From assembly GCA_016214125.1 (NCBI GenBank), contig JACRPC010000030.1, forward strand, positions 1-64,000: a DNA stretch of 64,000 bases, written 5' to 3'. The notes under the pieces were generated by a model. The model was not told the origin of the DNA and did no database searches. It saw nothing but the letters and a program-made list of their open reading frames with translations. The DNA is from Rhodospirillales bacterium. Its GTDB lineage: Bacteria > Pseudomonadota > Alphaproteobacteria > Rhodospirillales > WMHbin7. Both the position numbers and the translations under genes were made by a program. Shown here piece by piece: positions 55,830 to 64,000 of this stretch. Within the stretch, counting starts at the first letter, position 1, and each line of letters starts with the position of its first letter.

Positions 55830-57166
55830 ACCCTCCCGCCGCCGCCCCGGGCGCCCAGATGAGCCCGCGCGAGATCGTCTCGGAACTGGACCGCCACATC
55901 GTCGGCCAGCAGGACGCCAAGCGCGCGGTCGCCATCGCGCTTCGCAATCGCTGGCGCCGCCAGCAGCTTTCGCCCGAACTGAAGGAAGAGGTTCTGCCCA
56001 AGAACATCCTGATGATCGGCCCCACCGGGGTGGGCAAGACCGAGATCGCGCGAAGACTGGCCAGGCTCGCCCAGGCGCCCTTCCTCAAGGTCGAGGCCAC
56101 CCGCTTCACCGAAGTGGGCTATGTCGGGCGCGATGTCGAACAGATGATCCGCGATCTGGTCGATGTCGCGCTGTCCCAGGTGCGCGAGCGCCAGCGCCAC
56201 AGCGTCGAGGGCAAGGCCGAGCTGGCGGCCGAGGAACGGCTTTTGGACGTGCTGGTGGGCGAGAACGCCCAGCCCGACACCCGCCAGAAATTCCGCAAGA
56301 AGCTGCGCGAGGGCTCGCTGGCCGAGCGCGAGGTGGAAATCCAGGCCGCCGACACCTCGTCGCTGTCCATGCCCACCATCGACATTCCCGGCATGCCGGG
56401 CGCCGGGGTGGGGATGCTCAATCTGAACGACCTTCTGGGCAAGATGATGGGCGGGCGCACCCGCACCCGCAAGGTGAGCGTCGCCGAGGCCCTGACGATC
56501 TTCGAGGCCGAGGAGGCCGACAAGCTGCTCGATCCCGAGGCGGTGGTGCGCGAGGCGATCGCCGCGGTCGAGAATCACGGCATCGTCTTTCTGGACGAGA
56601 TCGACAAGATCTGCGCCCGCTCCGAGGAACACCGCATCGGCGGCGACGTCAGCCGCGAAGGCGTGCAGCGCGATCTGCTGCCCTTGATCGAGGGCACCAC
56701 GGTCTCCACCAAGCATGGCGCGGTGAAAACCGATCACATCCTCTTCATCGCCTCGGGCGCCTTTCATCTCGCCAAGCCGTCCGATCTGTTGCCCGAGCTG
56801 CAGGGCCGGCTGCCGATCCGGGTCAATCTGAAGGCGCTCGATCGTGACGATTTCGTGCGCATCCTCACCGAACCGCAAGCCAGCCTGATCACCCAATACA
56901 AGGCGCTGTTGGCGACCGAAGGGGTGACGCTCGATTTCACCCCCGAGGCGATCGGCGCCCTGGCCGATCTGGCCGCCGCCATCAATCAAAGCGTCGAGAA
57001 CATCGGCGCCAGGCGCCTGCACACGGTCTTGGAAAAGCTCTTGGAGGACATCAGCTTCACCGCCCCCGATCAGAGCGGATCGACCATCGCCATCACCGCC
57101 CAGATGGTGGCCGAAAAGGTGGGCGGCCTGGCGCGTGACACCGACTTGTCGCGGTTTATCTTGTAG
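55826..57166 (+). CDS. hslU: HslU ATPase (ClpY)
   Basis: 446 residues, AAA+. [20 protein letters not shown], Walker [15 protein letters not shown], an I-domain of about 120 residues, Walker [12 protein letters not shown], and the conserved C-terminal DTDLSRFIL used to open HslV. Runs to within 9 bases of the convergent methyltransferase gene; a T-run lies in that gap. Confidence 0.97.
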   Translation: MNPPAAAPGAQMSPREIVSELDRHIVGQQDAKRAVAIALRNRWRRQQLSPELKEEVLPKNILMIGPTGVGKTEIARRLARLAQAPFLKVEATRFTEVGYVGRDVEQMIRDLVDVALSQVRERQRHSVEGKAELAAEERLLDVLVGENAQPDTRQKFRKKLREGSLAEREVEIQAADTSSLSMPTIDIPGMPGAGVGMLNLNDLLGKMMGGRTRTRKVSVAEALTIFEAEEADKLLDPEAVVREAIAAVENHGIVFLDEIDKICARSEEHRIGGDVSREGVQRDLLPLIEGTTVSTKHGAVKTDHILFIASGAFHLAKPSDLLPELQGRLPIRVNLKALDRDDFVRILTEPQASLITQYKALLATEGVTLDFTPEAIGALADLAAAINQSVENIGARRLHTVLEKLLEDISFTAPDQSGSTIAITAQMVAEKVGGLARDTDLSRFIL

Positions 57167-57175
57167 GTTTTTTTC

Positions 57176-58405
57176 TCACACCACCTGCACGCCCTTGATG
57201 GGCAGGATCCATTGTCCGCCCTTGGCTCGCCAGGCCTGTTCCTTGGCCTCGATCTCGGCGAAATGGTTCCAGGCGAACAGCACCGCGAAATCGGGCGGGT
57301 CTTGGGCGAAGCGCTGGGGCGGCACCACCGGAATGTGCGAGCCCGGCGCGAAGCTGTGCTGCTTGGCCGGCGTGGTGTCGCTGATGTAGGCGATGTCGTC
57401 GGGCGAAAGCCCGCACCAGTTCAAGATGGTGGCGCTCTTGGCGGTGGCGCCGTAGCCGGCGACCGTCTTGCCCTTAGCGCGCAGATCGCGCACCAGTTCG
57501 GTCAGGCGGGCCCGCGCCCGCTCGCAATCGGCGCGAAAACGTTCGAAGGTTTCCGGGCGATGCAGGCCGAGCGCGTTTTCGTGCGCCAGGGCCTCGCGAT
57601 AGGCGTCGGTCGGCGCGTGGACGCCCTTGCGGCCCAGATGGTAGCGCATGCAGCCGCCATGATGGCGGTTGCGCGCCACGTCGAACACTTCCAGCCCGGC
57701 CCGGCCGAAGGCGTTGTTCATGGCGGTGATCGACCAGATGTACATGTGCTCGGCATAGATCTGATCGTAGGCGCCGATCTCGATCATGTCGCCCAGATAG
57801 GGGTCTTCCGAAATCATCACGCCTTCGGGGCCAAGGAGCGCCGCCACGCCTTCGGCCACCCCGTTGGTGTCTTCGATATGGTGCATGGTGTTGGTGGCGA
57901 TGAAGAGATCGGCCGGGCCGTGCTGAGCGCGGATCGCCCGGGCGGTCTCGGGATTGAAGAAAGCGGTCAGGGTGGCGACGCCGTTGGCCCTGGCGGCTTC
58001 GGCGACATTGGCCGAGGGCTCGACGCCCAGATGGCGGATGCCCTTGTGCGCGAAATTGCGCAACGTGATGCCGTCGTTGGAGCCGATCTCGACCACGAAG
58101 GGATCGGGGCCCGCCAGAAAGCGCGCCGTCGCCTCCTCGGCCATGCGGGCGAAATGGGCGGTCATCACCGTCGAGGCGGTGGTGGCGAAATAGGCGTAAT
58201 GGTCGTGAAACATCTGTTCGGGCGCCGGGATCTCGACGATCTGGAAGGTGGCGCAGTGGGCGCAATGGGCGGGCGCCAGCTCGAAGAAATATTCCTTGGC
58301 GAAATCGGCGGGCGATTTGAGAAACGCGTTGCCGATCGGCTGGCGGCCCAGACTCATGAAGGGCCGGATCGGCTGGGCGCAGATGCGGCAGCGCTCATGT
58401 CTCAT
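57176..58405 (-). CDS. Sugar C-methyltransferase-like SAM enzyme, paralogue 1
   Basis: 409 residues from the ATG at 58405. Three-part architecture of NDP-sugar C-methyltransferases: zinc-binding N-domain (C6, C9, C48, C51), Rossmann SAM domain with VVEIGSNDG at 104-112, and a C-terminal domain with GYGATAKSATILNWCG. The catalytic-type motif Y217-A-E219-H220 corresponds to the Tyr-x-Glu-His triad of TcaB9/TylC3. Probably C-methylates a nucleotide-linked 4-keto sugar. Separated from rfbD by 55 bases. Confidence 0.83.
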   Translation of the reverse strand: MRHERCRICAQPIRPFMSLGRQPIGNAFLKSPADFAKEYFFELAPAHCAHCATFQIVEIPAPEQMFHDHYAYFATTASTVMTAHFARMAEEATARFLAGPDPFVVEIGSNDGITLRNFAHKGIRHLGVEPSANVAEAARANGVATLTAFFNPETARAIRAQHGPADLFIATNTMHHIEDTNGVAEGVAALLGPEGVMISEDPYLGDMIEIGAYDQIYAEHMYIWSITAMNNAFGRAGLEVFDVARNRHHGGCMRYHLGRKGVHAPTDAYREALAHENALGLHRPETFERFRADCERARARLTELVRDLRAKGKTVAGYGATAKSATILNWCGLSPDDIAYISDTTPAKQHSFAPGSHIPVVPPQRFAQDPPDFAVLFAWNHFAEIEAKEQAWRAKGGQWILPIKGVQVV

Positions 58406-58460
58406 CGGTTGGCCGTCTCCCCCTTGAAAGGCGAGAAGGTGGCGCGGCCGATTCCCGCCG

Positions 58461-59327
58461 TCAAGCGCGATCCTTGAGATAGGCGGCCAGGCCGTCCTGC
58501 CAGGGGCCAAGCGCAATGCCCAGCCCTGCCGCCTTGCGGTTGGCCAGCACCGAATAGGGCGGGCGGCGGATCGGGCCGTAATCGCCCTGGCGATCGATCG
58601 GCACCACCTGGCAGCGCACCTTGGCCAAATCGAAGATCGCCTGGGTGAATTCGGCCCAGGAGCATTGGCCCTGCGCAGTCAAATGATAGACGCCGCCTTG
58701 GGCCAGGGGGTGGGCGGCCAGCGCCAACAGGGCTGGGGCCAGCGCGGCCGTGCTGGTGGGGGTACAGACCAGATCGCACCCCACGTCGAGACGATCGGTT
58801 TTGGCGGCGTCGGCCAGCCGCTTCTCGACGAAATTGGTGCCCCGGCTTTGGCTGCCGCCCCGCCCATAAAGACCACAGGTCCGCACCACCAGCGCCCCTT
58901 GGGGATCGGCGGCAAGCGCCGCCCGCTCGCCTTCCAGGCGCGAACGGCCATAGGCCTGCAGGGGATTGGGCGGATCGTCTTCGCCATAGGGCGTTCTCGC
59001 CAACCCGTCGAAGACGTAGTCGGTGGAGATTGCGAGCAGCCGCGCCCCAGCCTGCTGGCAGGCCGCCGCCAGCTCGCCCACCGCTTGGGCGTTGACCCGG
59101 TGCGCTTCGGCTTCGTCGGCTTCGCACTGGAAAAGATCGTGGAAGGCGGCGCAATTGATCACGATTGCGGGCCGAACTTCGTTCAGCGCCCTCGTGATGG
59201 CCGCCCGGTCGGTGACGTCCAGCTCCCGGTGCGCCGGATCGGCCACCATCCAGCCCTTGGCCCTGGCCGCCCGCGCCAGATCGCGGCCCAATTGTCCCTG
59301 GCCGCCGATCAACAAGAGCCGGGTCAT
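58461..59327 (-). CDS. rfbD: dTDP-4-dehydrorhamnose reductase-like SDR enzyme
   Basis: 288 residues. NAD(P)-binding LLLIGGQGQLGRDLA, NCAAFHDLFQCEADE and ISTDYVFDG are as in RmlD. The catalytic Tyr is kept (Y126), but the YxxxK Lys is Arg (R130, YGRSRLEGE), read directly from the codon CGC. It reduces the 4-keto group in rhamnose or related deoxysugar synthesis. ATGA overlap with rfbC. Confidence 0.88.
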   Translation of the reverse strand: MTRLLLIGGQGQLGRDLARAARAKGWMVADPAHRELDVTDRAAITRALNEVRPAIVINCAAFHDLFQCEADEAEAHRVNAQAVGELAAACQQAGARLLAISTDYVFDGLARTPYGEDDPPNPLQAYGRSRLEGERAALAADPQGALVVRTCGLYGRGGSQSRGTNFVEKRLADAAKTDRLDVGCDLVCTPTSTAALAPALLALAAHPLAQGGVYHLTAQGQCSWAEFTQAIFDLAKVRCQVVPIDRQGDYGPIRRPPYSVLANRKAAGLGIALGPWQDGLAAYLKDRA

Positions 59328-59860
59328 GCGCCCAGCCGGAAGTCGGGCCAGGCGCGATCCTTGTCGGCGATGACGGTGATGGGGCCGGGCCAGGACAGGG
59401 AAAAGGCCGGATCGTCCCAGCGCACCCCGGCGCTGGCTTCAGGCCGATAAGGGGGGGTGATGTGATACCCGACCAAGGTGTCGTCGGCCAGCGTCTGGAA
59501 GCCATGCGCCAGCCCGGGCGGAATGTAGAGCGCCCGCCCGGAGGCGCCGCCCAGTTCGACGGCGACGCTTTGGCAATAGCTGGGCGAATCGGGCCGAAGA
59601 TCGATCACCGCGTCCAGGATGGCGCCCTGAAGGCAGGTCACCAGCTTGGTCTCGGCATGGGGCGGGCGCTGGTAATGCATGCCGCGCACCGTGCCGGCCC
59701 GTTTGTTGAACGAGCGGCTCCATTGCGGCCAGTCGGTGTTGAGGCCAAGGCGGGCGAACTCGGCCTGGTCGTAGGTGCGGGCGAACCAGCCCCGATCGTC
59801 GCCGATCGGTTCGGGCTCGACGATCCACAGGCCGGGGATGGCGGTTGCGGAGACGATCAC
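59324..59860 (-). CDS. rfbC: dTDP-4-dehydrorhamnose 3,5-epimerase
   Basis: 178 residues from a GTG at 59860 overlapping the upstream stop (GTGA). RmlC cupin: VRGMHYQRPPHAETKLV with catalytic H62, YIPPGLAHGFQTLAD and GVRWDDPAF are conserved, and the tyrosines of VGYHITPPYRPE are present. Epimerises C3 and C5 of a 4-keto-6-deoxysugar nucleotide. Confidence 0.93.
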   Translation of the reverse strand: MIVSATAIPGLWIVEPEPIGDDRGWFARTYDQAEFARLGLNTDWPQWSRSFNKRAGTVRGMHYQRPPHAETKLVTCLQGAILDAVIDLRPDSPSYCQSVAVELGGASGRALYIPPGLAHGFQTLADDTLVGYHITPPYRPEASAGVRWDDPAFSLSWPGPITVIADKDRAWPDFRLGA

Positions 59861-61086
59861 GGTCCGACCTCGAGCTTGGGAATGGCGGTGACGAACCGCC
59901 CGCCCCAATCGCGGATCGACGCCATCTGCTCGGCGATTTCCGCCTTGAGGTTCCAAGGCAGGATCAACAGATAATCGGGCTTGCTTTCCCCCACCCGCTC
60001 GACCGGATGGATGGGAAGGCCGCTGCCGGGCAGGAAGCGTCCCTGCTTGTGGGGGCTGCGATCGACGACGTAATCGAGGAAATCGCCGCCGATGCCGCAA
60101 TAATTCAAGAAGGTGTTGCCCTTGGCCGCCGCGCCATAGCCCACCACCGATCGACCGGCCCGCTTGGCGCCGATCAGGAATTCCAGAAGATCGCGCTTCA
60201 CCCGCCTGGCGTCCTCGGCAAAGCCCCGATAGCGGGCGAGCGCGCCATAGCCGCCGGCTTCTTCGCTCCCGATCAGGCGCGCGACTTCGGGCGACACCGC
60301 ATGGTCGCCCGCATGCCCGGCGTAAAGGCGCAGCGAACCGCCATGGGTGGGCAGTTCCTCGACGTCGTAAACCGCAAGCCCCTGACTGGCCAGGATGCGA
60401 CGCGCGGCGAGCAAGGTGAAATAGGAGAAATGTTCGTGATAGATGGTGTCGAACTGAACCTCTTCGATCATCTTGCGGGCGTGAGGAAATTCGAGCGTCA
60501 CGGTGCCCCGGGGCGCCAAGGCCGCCTTGAGGCCTTTGACGAAATCGGCCAGGTCGGGCACATGGGCGAAGACGTTGTTGCCCAAGATGAGATCGGCCTT
60601 GCCCCATCGGCCTGCCAGGCGGGCGGCGGTGTCGGCGCCCCAGAAGGCGACCAGGCTTTCCACCCCTTTGGCCTTGGCGGCCTGAGCGACATTGGCGGCC
60701 GGCTCGACGCCCAGACAGGGAATGCCCGCCTTGACGAAGAATTGCAGCAGATAGCCGTCATTGCTGGCGATCTCGATCACCTTGGAGCGGCCGTCCAGGC
60801 CCAGGCGCGTCCCGATCATCTCGACATAGCGCCGCGCGTGCTCGACCCAGCTTGAGGAGTAGGAGGAGAAATAGAGATAGTCGGAAAAGAGCTGATCGGC
60901 GCCCACGGCGGGAATGGTCTGCAACAGGGCACAGGAGGGGCAGAAGAGCAGCGGCAGGGGAAAATGCGGCTCCATGCGGTCCCACTCCTCGGCCGCCCGG
61001 TAGGCGTTGGCCAGCGGCTGCGACCCCAGATCGAGAACCAGGGCGGGATCGGGCTGGGCGCAGAAGCGGCAGAAGCGGCTTGTCAT
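59857..61086 (-). CDS. Sugar C-methyltransferase-like SAM enzyme, paralogue 2
   Basis: 409 residues, the same length and layout as paralogue 1: zinc cysteines C6, C9, C49, C52; VIEIASNDG at 103-111; catalytic motif Y216-H-E218-H219; C-terminal GYGAAAKGNTFLNYCG. The two differ widely in sequence, so the duplication is old. It sits between rfbF and rfbC with a GTGA overlap to rfbC and a 10-base gap after rfbF. Confidence 0.85.
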   Translation of the reverse strand: MTSRFCRFCAQPDPALVLDLGSQPLANAYRAAEEWDRMEPHFPLPLLFCPSCALLQTIPAVGADQLFSDYLYFSSYSSSWVEHARRYVEMIGTRLGLDGRSKVIEIASNDGYLLQFFVKAGIPCLGVEPAANVAQAAKAKGVESLVAFWGADTAARLAGRWGKADLILGNNVFAHVPDLADFVKGLKAALAPRGTVTLEFPHARKMIEEVQFDTIYHEHFSYFTLLAARRILASQGLAVYDVEELPTHGGSLRLYAGHAGDHAVSPEVARLIGSEEAGGYGALARYRGFAEDARRVKRDLLEFLIGAKRAGRSVVGYGAAAKGNTFLNYCGIGGDFLDYVVDRSPHKQGRFLPGSGLPIHPVERVGESKPDYLLILPWNLKAEIAEQMASIRDWGGRFVTAIPKLEVGP

Positions 61087-61096
61087 CGGGTCCGGA

Positions 61097-61873
61097 TCAG
61101 GGCCAGATTTTCCAGGGCGGCCGGCCGCTGGACCAGAGGTTCTCCAGATGGGTCTTATCGCGCAAGGTGTCCATCGCCGCCCAGAAGCCGTCATGGCGGT
61201 AGGCGCGAAGCTGGCCGTCCTTGGCCAAGCTCTCCAGGGGCTCGCGTTCGAGCACGGTGGCGTCGCCGTCGATGCGCGCCAGCAATTGGGGCTCGAACAC
61301 GAAGAAGCCGCCATTGATCCAGCCGCCATCGCCCGAGGGCTTTTCCTGGAAGCGGCGCACCGTGCTGTCGGCCTCCATCACCAGGGCGCCGAAGCGGCCG
61401 GGCGGCTGCACGGCGGTGACGGTGGCCGCCTTGCCATGCGCCTTGTGGAAAGCGAGCAGCGCCTTGAGATCGACATCGGCCAGGCCGTCGCCATAGGTGA
61501 CGAGGAAGGTTTCGTTGTCGAGATAGCCGGCGATCCGCTTCAGGCGGCCGCCGGTCTGGGTGTCGGTGCCGGTGTCGACCAGGGTGACCCGCCAGGGCTC
61601 GAGCCCGTGCTCGTGCACTTCCATCTGGCCGCCCTTGGCGAAATCGAAGGTGACATCGGCGACATGGAGAAGGTAGTTGGCGAAGAATTCCTTGATGATA
61701 TAGCCCTTATAGCCCAGGCAGATGACGAAATCGTGGAAGCCCTGGGCGGAATAGAGCTTCATGATGTGCCACAAGATGGGCTTGCCGCCGATCTCGACCA
61801 TCGGCTTGGGGCGCAGCCCGGTTTCCTCGGCCAGCCGGGTCCCCAGCCCGCCCGCCAACAGCACGACCTTCAT
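61097..61873 (-). CDS. rfbF: Glucose-1-phosphate cytidylyltransferase
   Basis: 258 residues from the ATG at 61873. MKVVLLAGGLGTRLAEETG and RPKPMVEIGGKPILWHIMKL form the nucleotidyltransferase signature; GYKGYIIKEFFANY and YGDGLADVDL are typical of RfbF. Makes CDP-glucose, the first step to CDP-linked deoxy or branched sugars. No CDP-glucose 4,6-dehydratase is in the window. Overlaps the GT2 stop by 4 bases. Confidence 0.93.
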   Translation of the reverse strand: MKVVLLAGGLGTRLAEETGLRPKPMVEIGGKPILWHIMKLYSAQGFHDFVICLGYKGYIIKEFFANYLLHVADVTFDFAKGGQMEVHEHGLEPWRVTLVDTGTDTQTGGRLKRIAGYLDNETFLVTYGDGLADVDLKALLAFHKAHGKAATVTAVQPPGRFGALVMEADSTVRRFQEKPSGDGGWINGGFFVFEPQLLARIDGDATVLEREPLESLAKDGQLRAYRHDGFWAAMDTLRDKTHLENLWSSGRPPWKIWP

Positions 61874-62823
61874 GACGTCACCCGCGAGCGTTTCGGTTCG
61901 AAGAGGCGTTCGGCGGCCAAGGTGGTGCGCTGGCGATCGACGATGAAGGTCGGCCGGCCGACCGAATCCTTGTAGATGCGCGAGACATAGGTGGACAGGG
62001 CGGCGGCGGCGGTAAGCCCGACCGCCGCGTCGAGCACCAGAAGGCGCAGCAGATGGGCGTCGGCGAGAAGGAACACCGCCAGCAGATTGGCGGGCACCAA
62101 GAGGGCGCCCAGATAGACGATCATCCGCAAGGGGAAGGTCGAGGCGGACAGAATCCCCGCCACCGCGAATTGGGTCATGCGCAGAAGGTTGTAATGGGTG
62201 GCGCCGTAAAGGCGCGGCTGGCGGGCATAGGGAATGCCGATCCGCTTGAAGCCGACATAGGCCAGTTCGCTGCGGATGAAGGGGAAGGTCGAGGAGACGC
62301 GCAGCACCTGCTCGCGCACCCGGCGGGTGAACAGCGAGAACTCGGCCATGTCGATGATGAATTCCCAATCCGCGATGTGATGGGTGAGCCGGTAGAACAG
62401 CTTGCGCATCGCCTTGATGGCGGCGGCCTCGGGCCGATCGGCGCGGATGCCGTAGACGATGTCGTAACCCTGGCGCCAACGCTCGATGAAGGTGGCCAGC
62501 ATTTCCGGCGGGTCCTCGCAATCGGCGTCGATGATCACCGTGGCGTCGCCGGTGGCGTGCACCAGCCCGCACAGCACCGAGGCCTGGTAGCCGAAATTGC
62601 GCGCATGGGTGATGATCTCGATGCGGGGGTCCTTGGCGCGCAGATCGTGCAGCACGGCCAGGGTGTCGTCGCTGGAATCGTTGTTGACGAAGAGAAGCTC
62701 GCAATCGAGATCGGCGCCAAAGGGGGCCAGGGTGTCGCAAAGCCGCTGGTGAAAGACGGGCAGGTTCAGGGCCTCGTTGTGCACGGGGCAGATGACGGTC
62801 ATCGTTTTGCGTGCCGACGTCAT
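61870..62823 (-). CDS. GT2 glycosyltransferase with C-terminal membrane spans (GtrB/DPM-like)
   Basis: 317 residues. MTVICPVHNEALNLPVFHQR and VIIDADCEDPPE (D-x-D) mark GT2; RADRPEAAAIKAMRKLFYRL is typical of polyprenyl-phosphate glycosyltransferases. Two hydrophobic segments (about 238-258 and 270-285) anchor it to the inner membrane. Probably loads the cluster's sugar on undecaprenyl phosphate. First gene of the minus-strand sugar operon. Confidence 0.86.
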   Translation of the reverse strand: MTSARKTMTVICPVHNEALNLPVFHQRLCDTLAPFGADLDCELLFVNNDSSDDTLAVLHDLRAKDPRIEIITHARNFGYQASVLCGLVHATGDATVIIDADCEDPPEMLATFIERWRQGYDIVYGIRADRPEAAAIKAMRKLFYRLTHHIADWEFIIDMAEFSLFTRRVREQVLRVSSTFPFIRSELAYVGFKRIGIPYARQPRLYGATHYNLLRMTQFAVAGILSASTFPLRMIVYLGALLVPANLLAVFLLADAHLLRLLVLDAAVGLTAAAALSTYVSRIYKDSVGRPTFIVDRQRTTLAAERLFEPKRSRVTS

Positions 62824-63044
62824 GAGGCGCTCACCCGACCCTTCCTATCGGCCCGGCCGGGAATCGATATTCTCGTTGACAATACAAGCTTCTGGCTGCC
62901 CGGCCGGACCCCTTGGGGCGGATGTTAGTTTATGGGGGCATTCCAGGCAATGCCGCGTTTTCCCAAAGCTGGCGCGCCAAGGCGGTTCCGGTTAAGGTTG
63001 CCCCCTTTCCCAAGACGCGCCCGCTTCCCATCTGTTGAGACGCC

Positions 63045-64000
63045 ATGGCCGAAATCCTTCTCATCAACCCCAACACCGGAAGCTGGGATCTGATGTCGCT
63101 CCGCCTGCCGGAATCGCTCTTGGCGGTGGCCAGCGTGCCGGTGGCGAGGGGCTATTCGGTCCGCCTGATCGACGAGCGGGTCACTCAAAGTTTCGAAGCC
63201 GATATCCAGGCCGCGGTGGGGCCGGAAACGGTGTTGGTCGGGCTCACCGCCATCACCGGCGAGCAGATTCGCCACGCCCTTCGGGCAACCCGGCTGGTCA
63301 AGCGGCTTTATCCGCATCTGCCGGTCTGCTGGGGCGGCGTGCACGCCACCTTGATGCCCGAGCAGACGGCCGAACATCCCCTGATCGATTACGTGGTGGT
63401 GGGCGACGGCGAATTCGTGTTTTGCGAATTGTTCGAGCGGCTGCGCGACAAAAGGCCCATCGACGATCTGCGCGGCCTGGTCTATCGCCAGCCGGGATCG
63501 GAGGTCCGCTCCAACGCCGGCCAGCTCGAAGTCACCGCGCTTGGCCCCAAGAGCTACAGCTTCGTGCGCAAGAACGGCGCCGTCGACATTCTCAACGACC
63601 TCGATTCCCTGCCGCCCATTCCCTACCAGCTCATCGACCTCACCCGATACAACGTCTTCTACACCAAGGAGAAGATGCTGCAGACGACGCTCAACACCTC
63701 GCGCGGCTGCCCGTTCCGCTGCAAATTCTGCTCGGACCCGGTGATCAATCTCGGCCGCTGGCGGGGCTACAGCGCCCAAAAGGTGATCGAGAAGGTGCGC
63801 GTCCTGCACGAGGAGCACGGCGTCGGCCTGATCTATTTCATGGACGACTATTTCCCCGGCTCGAAGAAGCGCTTCTTGGAAATCCTGGAAGGCCTGGCTC
63901 GTTTCGAGCGTCGCCTGAAATGGACGGCGATGGGCATTCGCGCCGACATCCTCTCCAAGATGAGCGAGGACGAGCTTGATCTTCTGTGGCGCTCGGGCTG
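63045..64000 (+). CDS. B12-binding-type radical SAM protein (partial, runs off the window)
   Basis: 318 residues visible, start ATG at 63045. An N-terminal Rossmann-like cobalamin-binding domain (ILLINPNTGSWD ... GLTAITGEQI ... VCWGGVHATLMPE) lacks a DxHxxG motif, so any B12 would bind base-off without a His ligand. It precedes the radical SAM site C222-x3-C226-x2-C229 (TSRGCPFRCKFCSD). Enzymes like this methylate unactivated carbons or cut C-C bonds. Divergent from the sugar cluster, possibly part of it. Confidence 0.88.
   Translation, partial: MAEILLINPNTGSWDLMSLRLPESLLAVASVPVARGYSVRLIDERVTQSFEADIQAAVGPETVLVGLTAITGEQIRHALRATRLVKRLYPHLPVCWGGVHATLMPEQTAEHPLIDYVVVGDGEFVFCELFERLRDKRPIDDLRGLVYRQPGSEVRSNAGQLEVTALGPKSYSFVRKNGAVDILNDLDSLPPIPYQLIDLTRYNVFYTKEKMLQTTLNTSRGCPFRCKFCSDPVINLGRWRGYSAQKVIEKVRVLHEEHGVGLIYFMDDYFPGSKKRFLEILEGLARFERRLKWTAMGIRADILSKMSEDELDLLWRSG

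Noticed and set aside
63035-63979. 314-codon frame overlapping the radical SAM gene
   Set aside because: Out-of-frame reading; the frame starting at 63045 has the cobalamin-binding and CxxxCxxC motifs.

Overview
The window is high-GC DNA from an alphaproteobacterium. It looks most like a Rhodospirillales-type genome, judged from protein style and gene neighbourhoods such as hrcA-grpE divergent from rph-rdgB-hemW, glnD-murJ, and his genes beside hslVU. That placement is inference; no rRNA or other decisive marker is present. Most of the 64 kb is densely packed chromosomal core, with many ATGA or GTGA stop/start overlaps. Lower-density patches carry accessory material.

Layout. 1-576: tail of an IS3-type transposase, then repeat-rich non-coding DNA. 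577-9926: DMT permease and thymidine/AMP phosphorylase (minus), then DUF1848, glnD, murJ, ald and a macro-domain gene (plus). 9916-11547: an accessory patch with a solitary HTH antitoxin, a 59-aa HTH-like protein and a complete higBA module. 11525-22149: housekeeping (sorbosone-dehydrogenase-like protein, grpE, hrcA, rph, rdgB, hemW, uppP, Bax-like protein, nfu, usp, TauE/SafE exporter, trpS). 22245-22844: a MazEF-like module with a palindromic operator. 22966-27730: three family-9 glycosyltransferases around an AmpG-like permease. 27772-32492: typA, adenosine kinase, EI24 protein, bactofilin and a lipoprotein.

32903-37733 is the most interesting block. It is a compact operon of a TAXI-type TRAP binding protein, a fused TRAP permease, an AprA/FrdA-like flavoprotein and a 2x[4Fe-4S] ferredoxin. 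It has its own promoter and a structured leader, and looks like an uptake-plus-redox pathway for an unidentified substrate. 37921-43031: LpoA-like lipoprotein divergent from rsmI-yraN-BON lipoprotein-gshB-YkgJ. 43162-51318: enoyl-CoA hydratase, a globin-coupled diguanylate cyclase, a cupin, a foldback element, an AbrB/PemK module, a pentapeptide-repeat protein, DUF2442, comM and a divergent URO-D family protein. 51319-51653 is a convergent intergenic region with two perfect DnaA boxes and is a candidate replication origin.

51654-57166: HIT protein and hisE-F-A-H-B (minus), divergent from hslVU. 57176-62823 is a surface-sugar cluster (minus): GT2, glucose-1-phosphate cytidylyltransferase, two C-methyltransferase paralogues, and 3,5-epimerase and 4-reductase homologues. 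This suggests synthesis of a C-branched deoxysugar. A B12-binding-type radical SAM gene runs off the right edge. I found no rRNA, tRNA, CRISPR array or prophage.
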